From assembly GCA_016795205.1 (NCBI GenBank), contig JAEUHZ010000033.1:81016-145015 (forward strand): a stretch of DNA of 64,000 nucleotides, given 5' to 3'. Under the pieces are notes generated by a model that was not told the origin of the DNA, did not search any database, and worked only from the letters and a program-made list of their open reading frames with translations. Positions 51,521 through 60,789 of this stretch are shown here, in pieces (positions within the stretch are counted from its first letter, which is position 1; each line of letters opens with the position of its first letter). Made by a program: the position numbers and the translations under genes. This DNA is from Planctomycetota bacterium (GTDB lineage Bacteria > Planctomycetota > UBA1135 > GCA-002686595).

Positions 51521-52110
51521 TCACGACCTGGCTTCCGTGGGCGGCCTGTGTGCCGCTCTTCCTGGCGCTCCCGCTGGGCTCCGCGGTCCAACAGGACGCC
51601 GGTCCGCTCCAGGCCATCGCCGCGCGGCTGCGCGCGGGGGATGCGTCGGCCATCGACGAACTCCTCTCACGCACGCAACCCGCGTCGCACGGCCCGGCGG
51701 CAGCCGACGCGCGACTCGAGCGGCTGCGCGCCGAGGTCGAGCTGCTGCGCGCGCGGCGCGCGGCGCGGCCCGTGCTGTTCCCGCTCACGGTGACGCCGAC
51801 GGCTGTCGAGGGCTCGGGCCTCGAGACCACGGGCGCTGCGCGCGTCGATGGCGTTCGCGAGGCGCGTGCCTGGCTGCGAGCCGGGAGCCCGGCGCGCGCG
51901 CTGGCCGCGGCCGAGGCGTCGGGGGGCGAAGCCCTGCACCTGGAGGCGCGGGCGCTCGAGCAGCTCGGACGCCGCGGCGAGGCGATCGAGGCCTGGAAGC
52001 GTGCGGCCGCGACGTCGCCCTCCCCCCTCGTGCGATCGCAGGCCGCCGCCGAAGCGCGCCACCTGGAGTGGCTGGAGAAGCGCCGCGCGGCGCAGGCAGG
52101 ACGGCCGTGA
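51517..52110 (+). CDS. Exported helical/TPR-like protein
   Basis: A 197-residue protein with a signal peptide (TTWLPWAACVPLFLALPLGSAV), helical segments, and a C-terminal repeat (EARAWLRAGSPARALAAAEASGGEALHLEARALEQLGRRGEAIEAWKRAAATSP) typical of TPR pairs. The GTG start overlaps the previous stop, and its own stop overlaps the kinase start, so it is made with the sensor. The role is unknown. Confidence 0.62.
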   Translation: MITTWLPWAACVPLFLALPLGSAVQQDAGPLQAIAARLRAGDASAIDELLSRTQPASHGPAAADARLERLRAEVELLRARRAARPVLFPLTVTPTAVEGSGLETTGAARVDGVREARAWLRAGSPARALAAAEASGGEALHLEARALEQLGRRGEAIEAWKRAAATSPSPLVRSQAAAEARHLEWLEKRRAAQAGRP

Positions 52111-53285
52111 GCACGACGACCACGCCCCCCGCGGCCGGTCTCGAGCTGGACCGGGTCACGACCGAGCTGTCGGCGATCTCCGCGAACCTGCTGGCGAGCT
52201 ACGCACGCCTGGCGCGCCACGCCGAGCGCGTCGAGGACGAGCTGGTGCAGGCCAACGCGGAGTTGGCACGTCGCGTCGCCGAGGCCGAGAGCCTGCGCCG
52301 GCACTTGGACGCCGTGCATCGAGCGCTGCCGTGCGGCGTCGTGGCCTTCCGCCCCGACGGCTCGGTCGCATCCTGGAACCCGCGCGCCGCCGCGTTGCTG
52401 CTGGCCGGGCCCGAGGGCGTCACGCCCACGATCGGAGGCGGCGTGCTGGCGGCCGCGACCTCGGGAGAGACGCTGCTCGAGCTGCCGGACGGCGCGGGTG
52501 GCACGCGTCACCTCGCGCTGCGGCGGTCCGCCGTCCGCGAGGAGGGCGGCAGCGTCGTGACCATCGACGACCGCAGCGCTGAACGGCGGCTGTCGGCCGA
52601 GCTGGCCGCACAGTCGAAAATGGCTGCGCTGGGGACCATGGCCGGCGGGATCGCGCACGAGGTGCGCAACCCGCTCAACGCGGTGCGTGGCTTCGCAGCG
52701 TTGCTGCTGCGCGAGCTCGACGGCACGACGCGCGCGCACCGCTTCGCCCAGCGCATCTGCCAGGGTGTCGACGAGGTCGACGCCATCGTCGAGAGCATCT
52801 TGGGCTTCGCTGCGCCCGAGAAGTTGGCCCGCGAGGAGTTCGCGACCGAGGCCTTGGTTGAGGAGGCCATCGAGCTGGCCCGCGCGTCCACCCCGGCGGG
52901 CGCGGACCACGCCGCGTGGTCGATCGAGACGCGCGTGGGACCGGCGCGCATGCGCGCCGACCGGATCAAGCTGCGGCAGGCGCTCAAGAACCTGGTCGCC
53001 AACGCCATCCAGGCCCAACCGCGCGGCGGTCGCGTGCTGGTCAGCGCGGACGAGCGCGGCCAGGACCTGATCGTCGAGGTGCAGGACGCGGGGCCGGGGC
53101 TGGCCCCCGCTCTGCGCGGCCGCGCCGGGGAACCCTTCCTCACGACGCGCCCCGAGGGCACGGGCCTCGGTCTTGCGCTGGTCCACGCCATCGCCGCCGT
53201 CCACGGCGGCCGCTTCGAGATCCGCTCGCCCGGCGCACTGGGTGGCGCGGACGCGCGCCTCACCATCCCCCGCACGCACCCCTGA
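52107..53285 (+). CDS. Cytoplasmic flagellar sensor kinase (FlrB/FleS/FlgS type)
   Basis: A 392-residue kinase with no membrane helix. An N-terminal coiled coil (about 18-70) leads to a PAS-like domain (70-155), then His184 in GGIAHEVRNPLNAVRGFAALL and an ATPase domain with NLVANAIQAQ, DAGPGL and GTGLGLALV. Soluble PAS kinases of this layout next to a sigma-54 response regulator and flgB control middle flagellar genes in Vibrio, Pseudomonas and Campylobacter. It lies 15 bases before the regulator gene. Confidence 0.9.
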   Translation: MSTTTTPPAAGLELDRVTTELSAISANLLASYARLARHAERVEDELVQANAELARRVAEAESLRRHLDAVHRALPCGVVAFRPDGSVASWNPRAAALLLAGPEGVTPTIGGGVLAAATSGETLLELPDGAGGTRHLALRRSAVREEGGSVVTIDDRSAERRLSAELAAQSKMAALGTMAGGIAHEVRNPLNAVRGFAALLLRELDGTTRAHRFAQRICQGVDEVDAIVESILGFAAPEKLAREEFATEALVEEAIELARASTPAGADHAAWSIETRVGPARMRADRIKLRQALKNLVANAIQAQPRGGRVLVSADERGQDLIVEVQDAGPGLAPALRGRAGEPFLTTRPEGTGLGLALVHAIAAVHGGRFEIRSPGALGGADARLTIPRTHP

Positions 53286-53300
53286 GCCAGAAGCCACCGC

Positions 53301-54707
53301 ATGTCGATCCAACGCATCCTGGTCGTCGACGACGACGCCCTCAGCCGCGAGTTCCTCGTCGAGGCCGTGGCGGCGCTGGGCTACCAGCCCATCGAGGCCA
53401 AGGACGGTCTCGACGCACTGGCCCGGATCACGGCCGAGAGCCCGGATCTGCTCATCACCGACCTGCGCATGCCGGGTCTCTCGGGCATCGAGCTGGTGCA
53501 GCGCGCGGCCAAGGTCGCTCCGGGACTGCCGTCGGTGCTCGTCACGGCGCAGGGCACGATCGAGACCGCCGTCCAGGCCATGAAGGAGGGCGCGGCCGAC
53601 TTCCTGGTCAAGCCCTGCACGCCGGACGCGCTCGAGATGGTCATCGGACGCATCGATCGCACGCGGCGCCTGGTGCGTGAGAACGAGTACCTGCGCGCCG
53701 AGGTCGCGCCAGCCAGCCCGGAGATCGTGGCCGCCAGCGCGCGCATGGTGGAAACCATCGCCGCGGCCCAGCGGCTGGCGCGCAGCAAGGGCACCGTGCT
53801 CGTGACCGGCGAGAGCGGCACGGGCAAGGAGCGCATCGCACACCTGATCCACCAGTCCAGCCCGCGCCGTGGCGGACCGTTCATCCGGGTGAACTGCGCC
53901 GCGCTGCCGGACGCGCTGCTCGAGTCCGAGCTGTTCGGCCACGAGCGCGGTGCTTTCACCGGCGCGCACAAGGCCAAGGAAGGCCGCTTCGAGCTGGCCG
54001 ACCGCGGGACCCTGCTCCTGGACGAGATCGGAGAGATCCCGCTCCCCTTGCAGGCCAAGCTGTTGCGGGTGCTCGAAGAGGAGGAGTTCGAGCGCGTCGG
54101 TGGCACGCACACCCTCAAGGTCGACGTGCGCATCGTGGCCACGACGAACCGCGACCTCGCCGCGGAGGTGCGTGCGGCGCGGTTCCGCGAAGACCTCTAC
54201 TACCGGCTGCACGTCCTGCCGATCGTGGTTCCCCCGCTGCGCGAGCGTCCCGAGGACGTCGTGCCCCTGGCGACCCACTTCGCGACGCTGTTCGCGCGCG
54301 AGCACGGCTTGGACACGCCGGTCTTCACCGACGCGGCTCTGGATCGCCTGCGCGCCTGGTCCTGGCCAGGGAACGTCCGCGAGCTGGAAAACGTCGTCCA
54401 GCGCGCGGTCGTCATGCTGCGGCACTCGCGCATCGACGTGGACGACGTGTCGTTCGCGGCCGCGGCTCCGCGGGTCGAGGTCAGCCGCGCGGAACCCGCC
54501 GCTCTGGCCGACGGACGCGCAGCGCCAGAGGACCTGGGCGGACTGCTGGCCAATCGCACGCTCGACGAGGTCGAGCGGCTTTCGATCCTCGCGACCATCG
54601 AGGCCGCGCGCGGCAACAAGACCGAGGCCGCACGTCGACTGGGCGTCACGGCCCGCACGCTCTCGAACAAGCTCAAGCACTGGCACGCCACGGGCCTCGT
54701 GGCCTGA
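53301..54707 (+). CDS. Flagellar sigma-54 response regulator (FlrC/FleR/FlgR type)
   Basis: A 468-residue NtrC-class activator: receiver with Asp54 and Lys104, Walker A GESGTGKE (170-177), GAFTGA (217-222), Walker B TLLLDEIGE, and a Fis-type DNA-binding end (LSILATIEAARGNKTEAARRLGVTARTLSNKLKHW). All elements needed for sigma-54 activation are present. It should drive the promoters found before flgB and fliO. The codons for its last nine residues contain the putative flgB promoter. Confidence 0.92.
   Translation: MSIQRILVVDDDALSREFLVEAVAALGYQPIEAKDGLDALARITAESPDLLITDLRMPGLSGIELVQRAAKVAPGLPSVLVTAQGTIETAVQAMKEGAADFLVKPCTPDALEMVIGRIDRTRRLVRENEYLRAEVAPASPEIVAASARMVETIAAAQRLARSKGTVLVTGESGTGKERIAHLIHQSSPRRGGPFIRVNCAALPDALLESELFGHERGAFTGAHKAKEGRFELADRGTLLLDEIGEIPLPLQAKLLRVLEEEEFERVGGTHTLKVDVRIVATTNRDLAAEVRAARFREDLYYRLHVLPIVVPPLRERPEDVVPLATHFATLFAREHGLDTPVFTDAALDRLRAWSWPGNVRELENVVQRAVVMLRHSRIDVDDVSFAAAAPRVEVSRAEPAALADGRAAPEDLGGLLANRTLDEVERLSILATIEAARGNKTEAARRLGVTARTLSNKLKHWHATGLVA
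54681..54695 (+). promoter_or_regulatory. Sigma-54 promoter of the flgB operon, inside the regulator gene
   Basis: TGGCACG-CCAC-GGGC has a perfect -24 half and the invariant GG and GC ten bases apart, although the -12 lacks TT. The predicted start is about 54707, 11 bases before the flgB ATG. Confidence 0.55.
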
Positions 54708-54717
54708 GGAGGACGAC

Positions 54718-55074
54718 ATGGACCAGATCCGTAAGGGCAACGAACTCCTGTCGCGGCTGCTCACGGCCACCGCGCTGCGCGAGCGCGTGCTGGCCGAGAA
54801 CGTCGCCAACCAGAACGTGCCGGGCTACAAGCGCCGCGAGGTCACGTTCGAGGAGGCACTGCGCGCGCGCGTCCAGGCAAAGTCTCCGCATGCGGACGTC
54901 AAGCCGCTCATCCGCGTGGACCAGCAGGCGCCCATGGGCCCGGACGGCAACACCGTCAGCCTGGAGCTCGAGACCAGCGCCATGCGCGAGAACCGGCTGG
55001 CCTACGAGCTCTACGCCACGATGCTGCAGTCGCGGCTGGCGATGGCCCAGGTCTCGATCACGGAGAGCCGCTGA
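54718..55074 (+). CDS. flgB: Flagellar proximal rod protein FlgB
   Basis: A 118-residue rod protein. The N-terminal helix region has AENVANQNVPGYKRREVTFEEAL, the family's NxANxxTPGYK-like motif, and the C-terminal helix is NRLAYELYATMLQSRLAMAQVSI. A strong GAGGAGGA site precedes the ATG. It is the first gene of the basal-body operon. Confidence 0.94.
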   Translation: MDQIRKGNELLSRLLTATALRERVLAENVANQNVPGYKRREVTFEEALRARVQAKSPHADVKPLIRVDQQAPMGPDGNTVSLELETSAMRENRLAYELYATMLQSRLAMAQVSITESR

Positions 55075-55508
55075 TGGACGCACGTTCCAGCCTGTTCCGC
55101 GGCCTGCGCGCCTCGGCCTCCGGCATGGCCGCCGAGCGCACCCGGATCGACACGGTCGCGAAGAACCTGGCCAACGCCCAGGTCACGAGCATGCCCGACG
55201 GCTCCGGGCCGTATCGCCGCCAGCTCGTGCGCTTCAGCACGGTGATGAGCCGCGAGCTCGGCCGGCGCGCGGAGCCGATCGGCGTGCGCGTGGACGGGCT
55301 GCAGCCCGACCTCGCCACTCCCCTGGTGCGCGTGCACGAGCCCGGACACCCCGACGCCGACGCCGAGGGCATCGTCACCTACCCGAACGTGAACGCCACC
55401 TCGGAGATGGCCGACCTGATCACGGCGGTGCGCGCCTACGAGTCCAACGCGAACGCGGCCGAGAGCTTCGTCCGCATGGCCGAGCGCGCGCTGCGCCTGG
55501 CCCAATAG
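55074..55508 (+). CDS. flgC: Flagellar proximal rod protein FlgC
   Basis: A 144-residue rod protein with an N-terminal FRGLRASASGMAAERTRIDTVAKNLANAQ and C-terminal YPNVNATSEMADLITAVRAYESNANAAESF, both diagnostic. It overlaps flgB by one base (TGATG). Confidence 0.95.
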   Translation: MDARSSLFRGLRASASGMAAERTRIDTVAKNLANAQVTSMPDGSGPYRRQLVRFSTVMSRELGRRAEPIGVRVDGLQPDLATPLVRVHEPGHPDADAEGIVTYPNVNATSEMADLITAVRAYESNANAAESFVRMAERALRLAQ

Positions 55509-55530
55509 CCCCTGAAGGAGACCCAGAGCC

Positions 55531-55878
55531 ATGACCTCCAGGATCGGTGACTCGACGTCCGCGGCGCGCACGGCCATCGAGGCCGCGCTCAAGCGCCACG
55601 CGGCGGCCGTGGAGCGCGCCGGGTCCCCGCCCGTCGAGGGCGCGGGGTCGGCCCAGAAATCCGGGTTCGCCAGCTCGCTGGCGGACGGTCTGAAGCAGCT
55701 CGACGCCGGCGCGCGTGAGTCCGACCGGCTCATCGAGGACGTCGTCGCCGGGCGCGTCACCGACTTCCACGAGGTGGCCCTGCGCCTCAAGGAGTCGGAA
55801 CTCTCGTTCCGCTTCTCGATGGAGCTCCGCAACAAGTTCGTCGACGCCTACCGCGAAGTCATGCGGATGAGCGTCTGA
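55531..55878 (+). CDS. fliE: Flagellar hook-basal body protein FliE
   Basis: A 115-residue adaptor between MS ring and rod. The C-terminus (DFHEVALRLKESELSFRFSMELRNKFVDAYREVMRMSV) is a clear FliE match; the first 40 residues are variable. AAGGAG precedes the ATG. Confidence 0.92.
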   Translation: MTSRIGDSTSAARTAIEAALKRHAAAVERAGSPPVEGAGSAQKSGFASSLADGLKQLDAGARESDRLIEDVVAGRVTDFHEVALRLKESELSFRFSMELRNKFVDAYREVMRMSV

Positions 55879-55889
55879 GGTAGGACGCC

Positions 55890-57431
55890 ATGAAGAACAT
55901 CCTCGCGAGCATCGAGAAGGTCTGGAAGGCGCTGAGCCAAGGCGCGCGCGTCGCGCTGGTCGCCGGCGCGGCCGGGGTCTTGGTGCTGACGGTCTTCGCC
56001 GTGCGCTGGACCTCGCAGCCCTCCTTCGAGGTGCTCTACTCGAATCTGGACGCCCGCGAGGCCGGTGCGGTCCAGTCCGCGCTGGCCGGTGCCAATGTCC
56101 GCTTCCGTGTCAGCCAGCCGCCGGGGCCGTTCGTCGTCCACGTCGACGAGGCCCAGTTCTACGCGGCGCAGAACGCCGTCGCGCTGGCGGGTGCGCTGGA
56201 ACGTGCGCCCGAGGGCATCGGCGGCACGATCGGCGCAGCTTCGCAGGTGTTCATGTCGGCGCAGGAGCGCGCACAGGCGACGCTCAAGCGCGAGTGGCAG
56301 GAGCTGGAGAAGCAGCTCGAGGAGCTGGCCTTCGTCGAGCGCGCTCGCGTCAGCACCTCGATCCCCGATCGCAGTCCCTTGCGCCGGGCGGAACCGATGA
56401 CGGTGGCCGTGACGCTGACCTTGCGCGGTCGCGCCGAGCTGACGCAGTCCCAGGCCACCGCCGTCGCGCGCTTGGCGCGCTTCCGCTTCAACGTGCCGGC
56501 CCAGAACGTGCTGGTCACGGACCAGAGCGGCCGCGCCTTGACCGAGGAGGGCGCGGGCTCTGGTGACGCGGCCCTGGCGAACGAGCTCATGGAGCACGGC
56601 CGACGCAGCGACGCCGAACTCGAGCGCAAGGCCAACGACGCGCTCCGCCGCGTGTTCGGCGCCGAGCTGGCGCACGTGGTCGTGACCTCGCAGTGGACCA
56701 AGGAGGAGATCGAGAGCGTCAAGGAGACCGTCGATCCGCGCAACAAGGCCGTGGTCTCCGAGACCAGCTCGAAGTCGAGCACGCCCACGACCATCGCCGA
56801 GGGCTCCTCCGGCGTGCCGGGCCTGGGCGGCCTGGACTCGGGTTCCAGTGGCGAGGCGGCGGTGGGCGCCGCGACGACCAGCGAATCGTCGAAGAGCACG
56901 ATGGTCGGCCGCGAGACGCAGCTGCGCCGCAGTAGCACGCCCCGGCTCCAGCGGCTCTCGGTCTCGTTGTTCCTGGACGAGAGCCTGCAACCCCGCCAGT
57001 CCGAGGTCGAGGCGGCCATCAAGAGCGCCGTCGGCTTCGACGCCGAGCGCGGCGACTCGTTCGCGGCCATGACGGCCCCCTTCGCCGGCCTCCAGCGCGA
57101 CGAGCAAGGCAACGTGGTCTTGCCGGCCGCCCCGGTCGTCGAGGCGCCGAGCAGGCTGCTGGAGATCCTCCTGCGCCGCGGCGTGGAGGCCCTCGCAGCG
57201 GTCGCGCTGCTGTTCCTGCTCTACAAGGCGCTGCGCGGTGCCAAGCCGGCCCCTCTGGAGGAACGACCGCCCGACGTCGACGAGGATCGCTGGATCGAAA
57301 TGCTGGCTCGCTCACGCATCGAAGACCTCGTCAAGTCGGATCCGGATCGCCTGGGCGAGATCCTCTCGCGCTGGGCCGCGGATGAAGGCGCCACGCGCGG
57401 GAACCGCGCGCTCCAAGAGGCTGGCCGATGA
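55890..57431 (+). CDS. fliF: Flagellar MS-ring protein FliF
   Basis: A 513-residue protein with two membrane helices (about 20-40 and 435-455) enclosing the periplasmic ring-building motifs, the YscJ/FliF domain (VLYSNLDAREAGAVQSALAGANV...) and a Ser/Thr/Gly-rich loop near 290-330. The C-terminal tail that binds FliG is present (PPDVDEDRWIEMLARSRIEDLVKSDPDRLGEILSRWAADEG). It overlaps fliG (ATGA). Confidence 0.96.
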   Translation: MKNILASIEKVWKALSQGARVALVAGAAGVLVLTVFAVRWTSQPSFEVLYSNLDAREAGAVQSALAGANVRFRVSQPPGPFVVHVDEAQFYAAQNAVALAGALERAPEGIGGTIGAASQVFMSAQERAQATLKREWQELEKQLEELAFVERARVSTSIPDRSPLRRAEPMTVAVTLTLRGRAELTQSQATAVARLARFRFNVPAQNVLVTDQSGRALTEEGAGSGDAALANELMEHGRRSDAELERKANDALRRVFGAELAHVVVTSQWTKEEIESVKETVDPRNKAVVSETSSKSSTPTTIAEGSSGVPGLGGLDSGSSGEAAVGAATTSESSKSTMVGRETQLRRSSTPRLQRLSVSLFLDESLQPRQSEVEAAIKSAVGFDAERGDSFAAMTAPFAGLQRDEQGNVVLPAAPVVEAPSRLLEILLRRGVEALAAVALLFLLYKALRGAKPAPLEERPPDVDEDRWIEMLARSRIEDLVKSDPDRLGEILSRWAADEGATRGNRALQEAGR

Positions 57432-58453
57432 GCACGCAAGTCGTCTCCGGAGCGCGGCGCGTCGCTGCGCTGCTCCTGGCGCTCGATCAGGCGTCGTCGG
57501 CGCGGCTGCTCGAGAAGCTGGCGCCCGCCGTGCTGCCGCGCGTCGCCGACGCGATGAGCGCACTGGAAGCCGAGGGCCCGGACGCGCCGGCACGGGCCAG
57601 CGTGTGGCGTGATCTCGTGCGCGAGCTGGAGAACGGTCCTGCGCAGCAGCCCCGCGCCCGCGACGAGGACGAGCTCGGGCGCTTCCTCGAGTCGGGCGTC
57701 GGCCCAGAGCGCGCCGCCGCCGTGCTGGCGCAGATGCGCGAGAACCGCCGCCTCGAGCGCCCGTTCGTGGCGATCGAGAACGCCCGGCCGGAGCACGTCG
57801 CCAAGGCCATCGCAGGGGAGTCGACCGCCGTGCGCGCACTGGTCGTGAGTCATCTGCCGCCGAAGCTCTCCGCGGCCGTCCTGGGTCTCTTCGACGCGGA
57901 TGAATCGCTGCGCGTCGTGCGTTGCATGGCCAAGCGCGGCGTGACGCGGCGCGAGACGGTCGACCTCGTGGCGCGGACGCTCGCGGCCGAGGTCGCCAAG
58001 CTCGGGGCCGAACCGGCTCGGCCGGCACCGACGGAGCGCTGGCGTTCGATCGCCGAGATCCTGAACCGGGCGGACAAGGACCTCGGGCGCAACGTGCTCG
58101 CGGGCCTGGACGAGGCCGACAAGCCCGTCGCCGAGGGCATCCGCGAGGCGATGTTCACCTGGAACGACCTGGCCAAGCTCGATCGGCGCGCGATGCAGAA
58201 GGTCCTCGCGACCGTCGAGACCGGCAAGCTCGCGCTGGCGCTCAAGGGCGGCCCCGCGGAGGTCGAGGCCAACGTGCTGGCCAACCTCTCGCAGCGCGTG
58301 CGCGACATGGTCGCGGAGGAGCGCGAGCTGCTCGGAGCCCGGCCGCGTTCCGAGGTCGACGCGGCACGCGCGGAGCTCATGAAGGGCATCCGCAGCCTGG
58401 TCGAGTCGGGCGAGCTCGCCCCACAGGGCGCTGGCGAAGGGCTGGTGGAGTGA
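57428..58453 (+). CDS. fliG: Flagellar rotor switch protein FliG
   Basis: A 341-residue rotor protein. The N-terminal domain (GARRVAALLLALDQASSARLLEKL) binds FliF. The C-terminal torque helix region is FTWNDLAKLDRRAMQKVLATVETGKLALALKGGPAEVEANVLANLSQRVRDMVAEE, with the charged residues that meet the stator. Its length is normal. Confidence 0.95.
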   Translation: MSTQVVSGARRVAALLLALDQASSARLLEKLAPAVLPRVADAMSALEAEGPDAPARASVWRDLVRELENGPAQQPRARDEDELGRFLESGVGPERAAAVLAQMRENRRLERPFVAIENARPEHVAKAIAGESTAVRALVVSHLPPKLSAAVLGLFDADESLRVVRCMAKRGVTRRETVDLVARTLAAEVAKLGAEPARPAPTERWRSIAEILNRADKDLGRNVLAGLDEADKPVAEGIREAMFTWNDLAKLDRRAMQKVLATVETGKLALALKGGPAEVEANVLANLSQRVRDMVAEERELLGARPRSEVDAARAELMKGIRSLVESGELAPQGAGEGLVE

Positions 58454-58457
58454 AACC

Positions 58458-59000
58458 ATGGAGACCGAGCTCGAAGTCCGTCTGGAGCAGGCGCCCATCG
58501 CCGTGCGGGTCGTGGACCCGGCCGAGAGCCGGGCCTGCGCGCAGGCCGAGGCGCGCGGGCGCGCGCTGGGCGCCGCCGAGGCCGCCGGTGGGTCGCTGGC
58601 GGACGCCGTCCGGCGACTCGACGCGGCGGCGGAGGAGCTGCGCCGCTCGCGCGAGGCCTCCGATCAGGCCGTCGCCGAGGATGCCGCGCGCCTGGCGCTG
58701 GCCATCGCGCGCGAGATCGTGCGCCGCGAGGTCGACGCCGGCCGCTACGACATCGAGCGCATCGTGCGCGAGGCCTTGGCCGCCTCCGGCGCGGGCCGCG
58801 CGGCCTGCGTCGTGCACCTGAACCCGGCCGACCTCGAGCTGCTGGCGGGCGTGCCGTTCCGCGCCGCGACCCGGCTGGAGAGCGACCCCGAGGTCGCGCC
58901 GGGCGACGTGCACGTCTCGACCGCGCGCGGGACGCTGGTGCGCGACGCCGATGCCGCTCTGGCCGCGCTGGCCGAGCGCTTCCAGGAGGATCGCGAGTGA
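58458..59000 (+). CDS. fliH: Flagellar export regulator FliH
   Basis: A 180-residue protein: a glycine/alanine-rich helical N-terminus with GRALGAAEAAGG repeats and a C-terminal V-ATPase-E-like domain (ALAIAREIVRREVDAGRYDIERIVREALAAS ... VVHLNPADLELLAG). It holds the FliI ATPase inactive until docking. It overlaps fliI (GTGA). Confidence 0.88.
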   Translation: METELEVRLEQAPIAVRVVDPAESRACAQAEARGRALGAAEAAGGSLADAVRRLDAAAEELRRSREASDQAVAEDAARLALAIAREIVRREVDAGRYDIERIVREALAASGAGRAACVVHLNPADLELLAGVPFRAATRLESDPEVAPGDVHVSTARGTLVRDADAALAALAERFQEDRE

Positions 59001-60316
59001 AGCGCCTCGACATGGAGCGGGCCGAGGGTCACGTCCGCGCGGCGTGTGCGCCAGCCTTCCGCGGTCGCGTCGAGCGCGTCTCGGGCGTGCTCGTCGAAGC
59101 GCACGGAGTGCCCGCGGCCGTCGGGGAAACGTGCCGCATCCGCCGCGCGACGGGGGCTCACGTCGACGCCGAGGTCGTGGGCTTCGATGGCGCACGCACG
59201 CTGCTCATGCCGCACGCGGAGCTGGCCGGGGTCGGTCCCGCTCAGGAGGTCGTCGCGCTGGGACGCCCCTTCGCCGTACCGGTCGGAGACGCGCTCTTGG
59301 GTCGCGCCGTGGACGGGTTCGGCCGCCCCATCGACGGCCGCGGCCCCCTGGGCGCGCGGGAGAAGCGGCCCGCCCGTGGTCCGGGCCCCGACCCCCTGAC
59401 GCGCCGTCCGATCAGCGAGCCGCTGCAGACCGGCGTGCGCGTCGTCGACGGGCTCAACACGATCGGCCGCGGCCAGCGGGTGGGCATCTTCGCCGGCTCG
59501 GGCGTGGGCAAGTCGACGCTGCTGGGCCAGGTGGCGCGCGGCACCAACGCCCAGGTGCTCGTCGCGGCGCTGGTCGGCGAGCGCGGGCGTGAGGTCGGCT
59601 CCTACGTGCGTGACGTGCTCGAGCCGCGCGGTCTCGAGCGCTGCGTCCTCGTGGCCGCGACCTCGGACCGTCCGCCCATCGAGCGTTTCCTGGCGCCGTT
59701 CACGGCCTGCGCCGTCGCCGAGAGCTTCCGCGACCAGGGCCTGGACGTGCTGCTCCTGGTCGACTCGATCACGCGCTTCGCGGCGGCCTCGCGCGAGATC
59801 GGGCTGGCGGCCGGAGAACCCCCCACCGTGCGCGGCTACCCTCCCAGCTTCTTCGCGACCGTGCCGCGCCTCCTCGAGCGCATGGGGACCGCCGCCAAGG
59901 GCAGCATCACGGCGCTGCTCACCGTCCTGCTCGACGGCGACGACCCGAACGACCCGGTGTCGGACACCTTGCGAGGGCTGCTCGACGGTCACTTGGCCTT
60001 GTCGCGCGACCTCGCCGGCCGCGGTCACTTCCCGGCCGTCGACGTCCTGCAAGGGCTGTCACGTCTCATGCCCGAGCTGGTCGACGCCAGCCACATGGAG
60101 TCGGCCATGCGCGTGCGCTCATGGCTCGCGGCGTACCGTGAGGGTCGCGACCTGGTCGAGATCGGCGCCTACAAGGCCGGCACGAACCCGCGCCTCGACG
60201 AGGCCTTGGCGCGCCTGCCCGCGATCGAGGCCTTCCTGAGGCAAACGCCGCGCGAGACCACGAGCTTCGCCGAGACGAAGGAACTGCTCCAGATGATCGC
60301 GGGAGGCGCGGCGTGA
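58997..60316 (+). CDS. fliI: Flagellar export ATPase FliI
   Basis: A 439-residue F1-beta-like ATPase. The P-loop is AGSGVGKST (166-174), Walker B LLLVDSITRFA, and RGYPPSFFATVPRLLERMG is the family's conserved stretch. It energises unfolding of export substrates at the FlhA gate. It overlaps fliH and fliJ. Confidence 0.97.
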   Translation: MKRLDMERAEGHVRAACAPAFRGRVERVSGVLVEAHGVPAAVGETCRIRRATGAHVDAEVVGFDGARTLLMPHAELAGVGPAQEVVALGRPFAVPVGDALLGRAVDGFGRPIDGRGPLGAREKRPARGPGPDPLTRRPISEPLQTGVRVVDGLNTIGRGQRVGIFAGSGVGKSTLLGQVARGTNAQVLVAALVGERGREVGSYVRDVLEPRGLERCVLVAATSDRPPIERFLAPFTACAVAESFRDQGLDVLLLVDSITRFAAASREIGLAAGEPPTVRGYPPSFFATVPRLLERMGTAAKGSITALLTVLLDGDDPNDPVSDTLRGLLDGHLALSRDLAGRGHFPAVDVLQGLSRLMPELVDASHMESAMRVRSWLAAYREGRDLVEIGAYKAGTNPRLDEALARLPAIEAFLRQTPRETTSFAETKELLQMIAGGAA

Positions 60317-60789
60317 GCGGCTTCCGCTTCAAGCTGGGCCGCGTGCTGCGCGTGCGACGTGCCGCGGAGGAGATCCAGCGCGCGCGCTTGGCCGCCGCCG
60401 AGGACGCGGCGGCCACGAGCGAGCACGAAGCGCGCCTGCGGCGGGCATCCGTCGACGCTGCGCGTCAGGTCTTGGGCGCGGAACAGGGCGCTGAGCGGAT
60501 CGACGTGGCTCGCGTGCTGGTGGCGCTGAGCGCCTCCGCCCGGGTCGAGGACTGCGCGGCCGAGGCGCACGAGCGAGCCAGGTCGGACCGCTCGGGCGCG
60601 GAGTCCGAACGATCCGTCTGGCGAGACGCGCGCGCCGGAGTCCTGGGACTGGAGAAGCTCCAGGAGCGGGACCGCGCGCGGTTCCGACTGGAACGCGAGG
60701 CGCGCGAAGAACGCGCCATCGAGGACGTCGCCGCGCGCCGTGCCGACGAGGCCCGGCGACGCGAGGAGCGAGACAGGAGGAGCACGTGA
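60313..60789 (+). CDS. fliJ: Flagellar export protein FliJ
   Basis: A 158-residue, nearly all coiled-coil, charged protein starting FRFKLGRVLRVRRAAEEIQRARLAAAED, the common FliJ N-terminus. It is the central stalk between FliI and FlhA. The call rests on position after fliI and the N-terminal pattern. Confidence 0.86.
   Translation: MSGFRFKLGRVLRVRRAAEEIQRARLAAAEDAAATSEHEARLRRASVDAARQVLGAEQGAERIDVARVLVALSASARVEDCAAEAHERARSDRSGAESERSVWRDARAGVLGLEKLQERDRARFRLEREAREERAIEDVAARRADEARRREERDRRST

Noticed and set aside
52262..52276. TGGCACG resembling a sigma-54 -24 box inside the flagellar sensor kinase gene
   Set aside because: The GC expected ten bases after GG is absent, and it lies mid-gene with no suitable downstream start.
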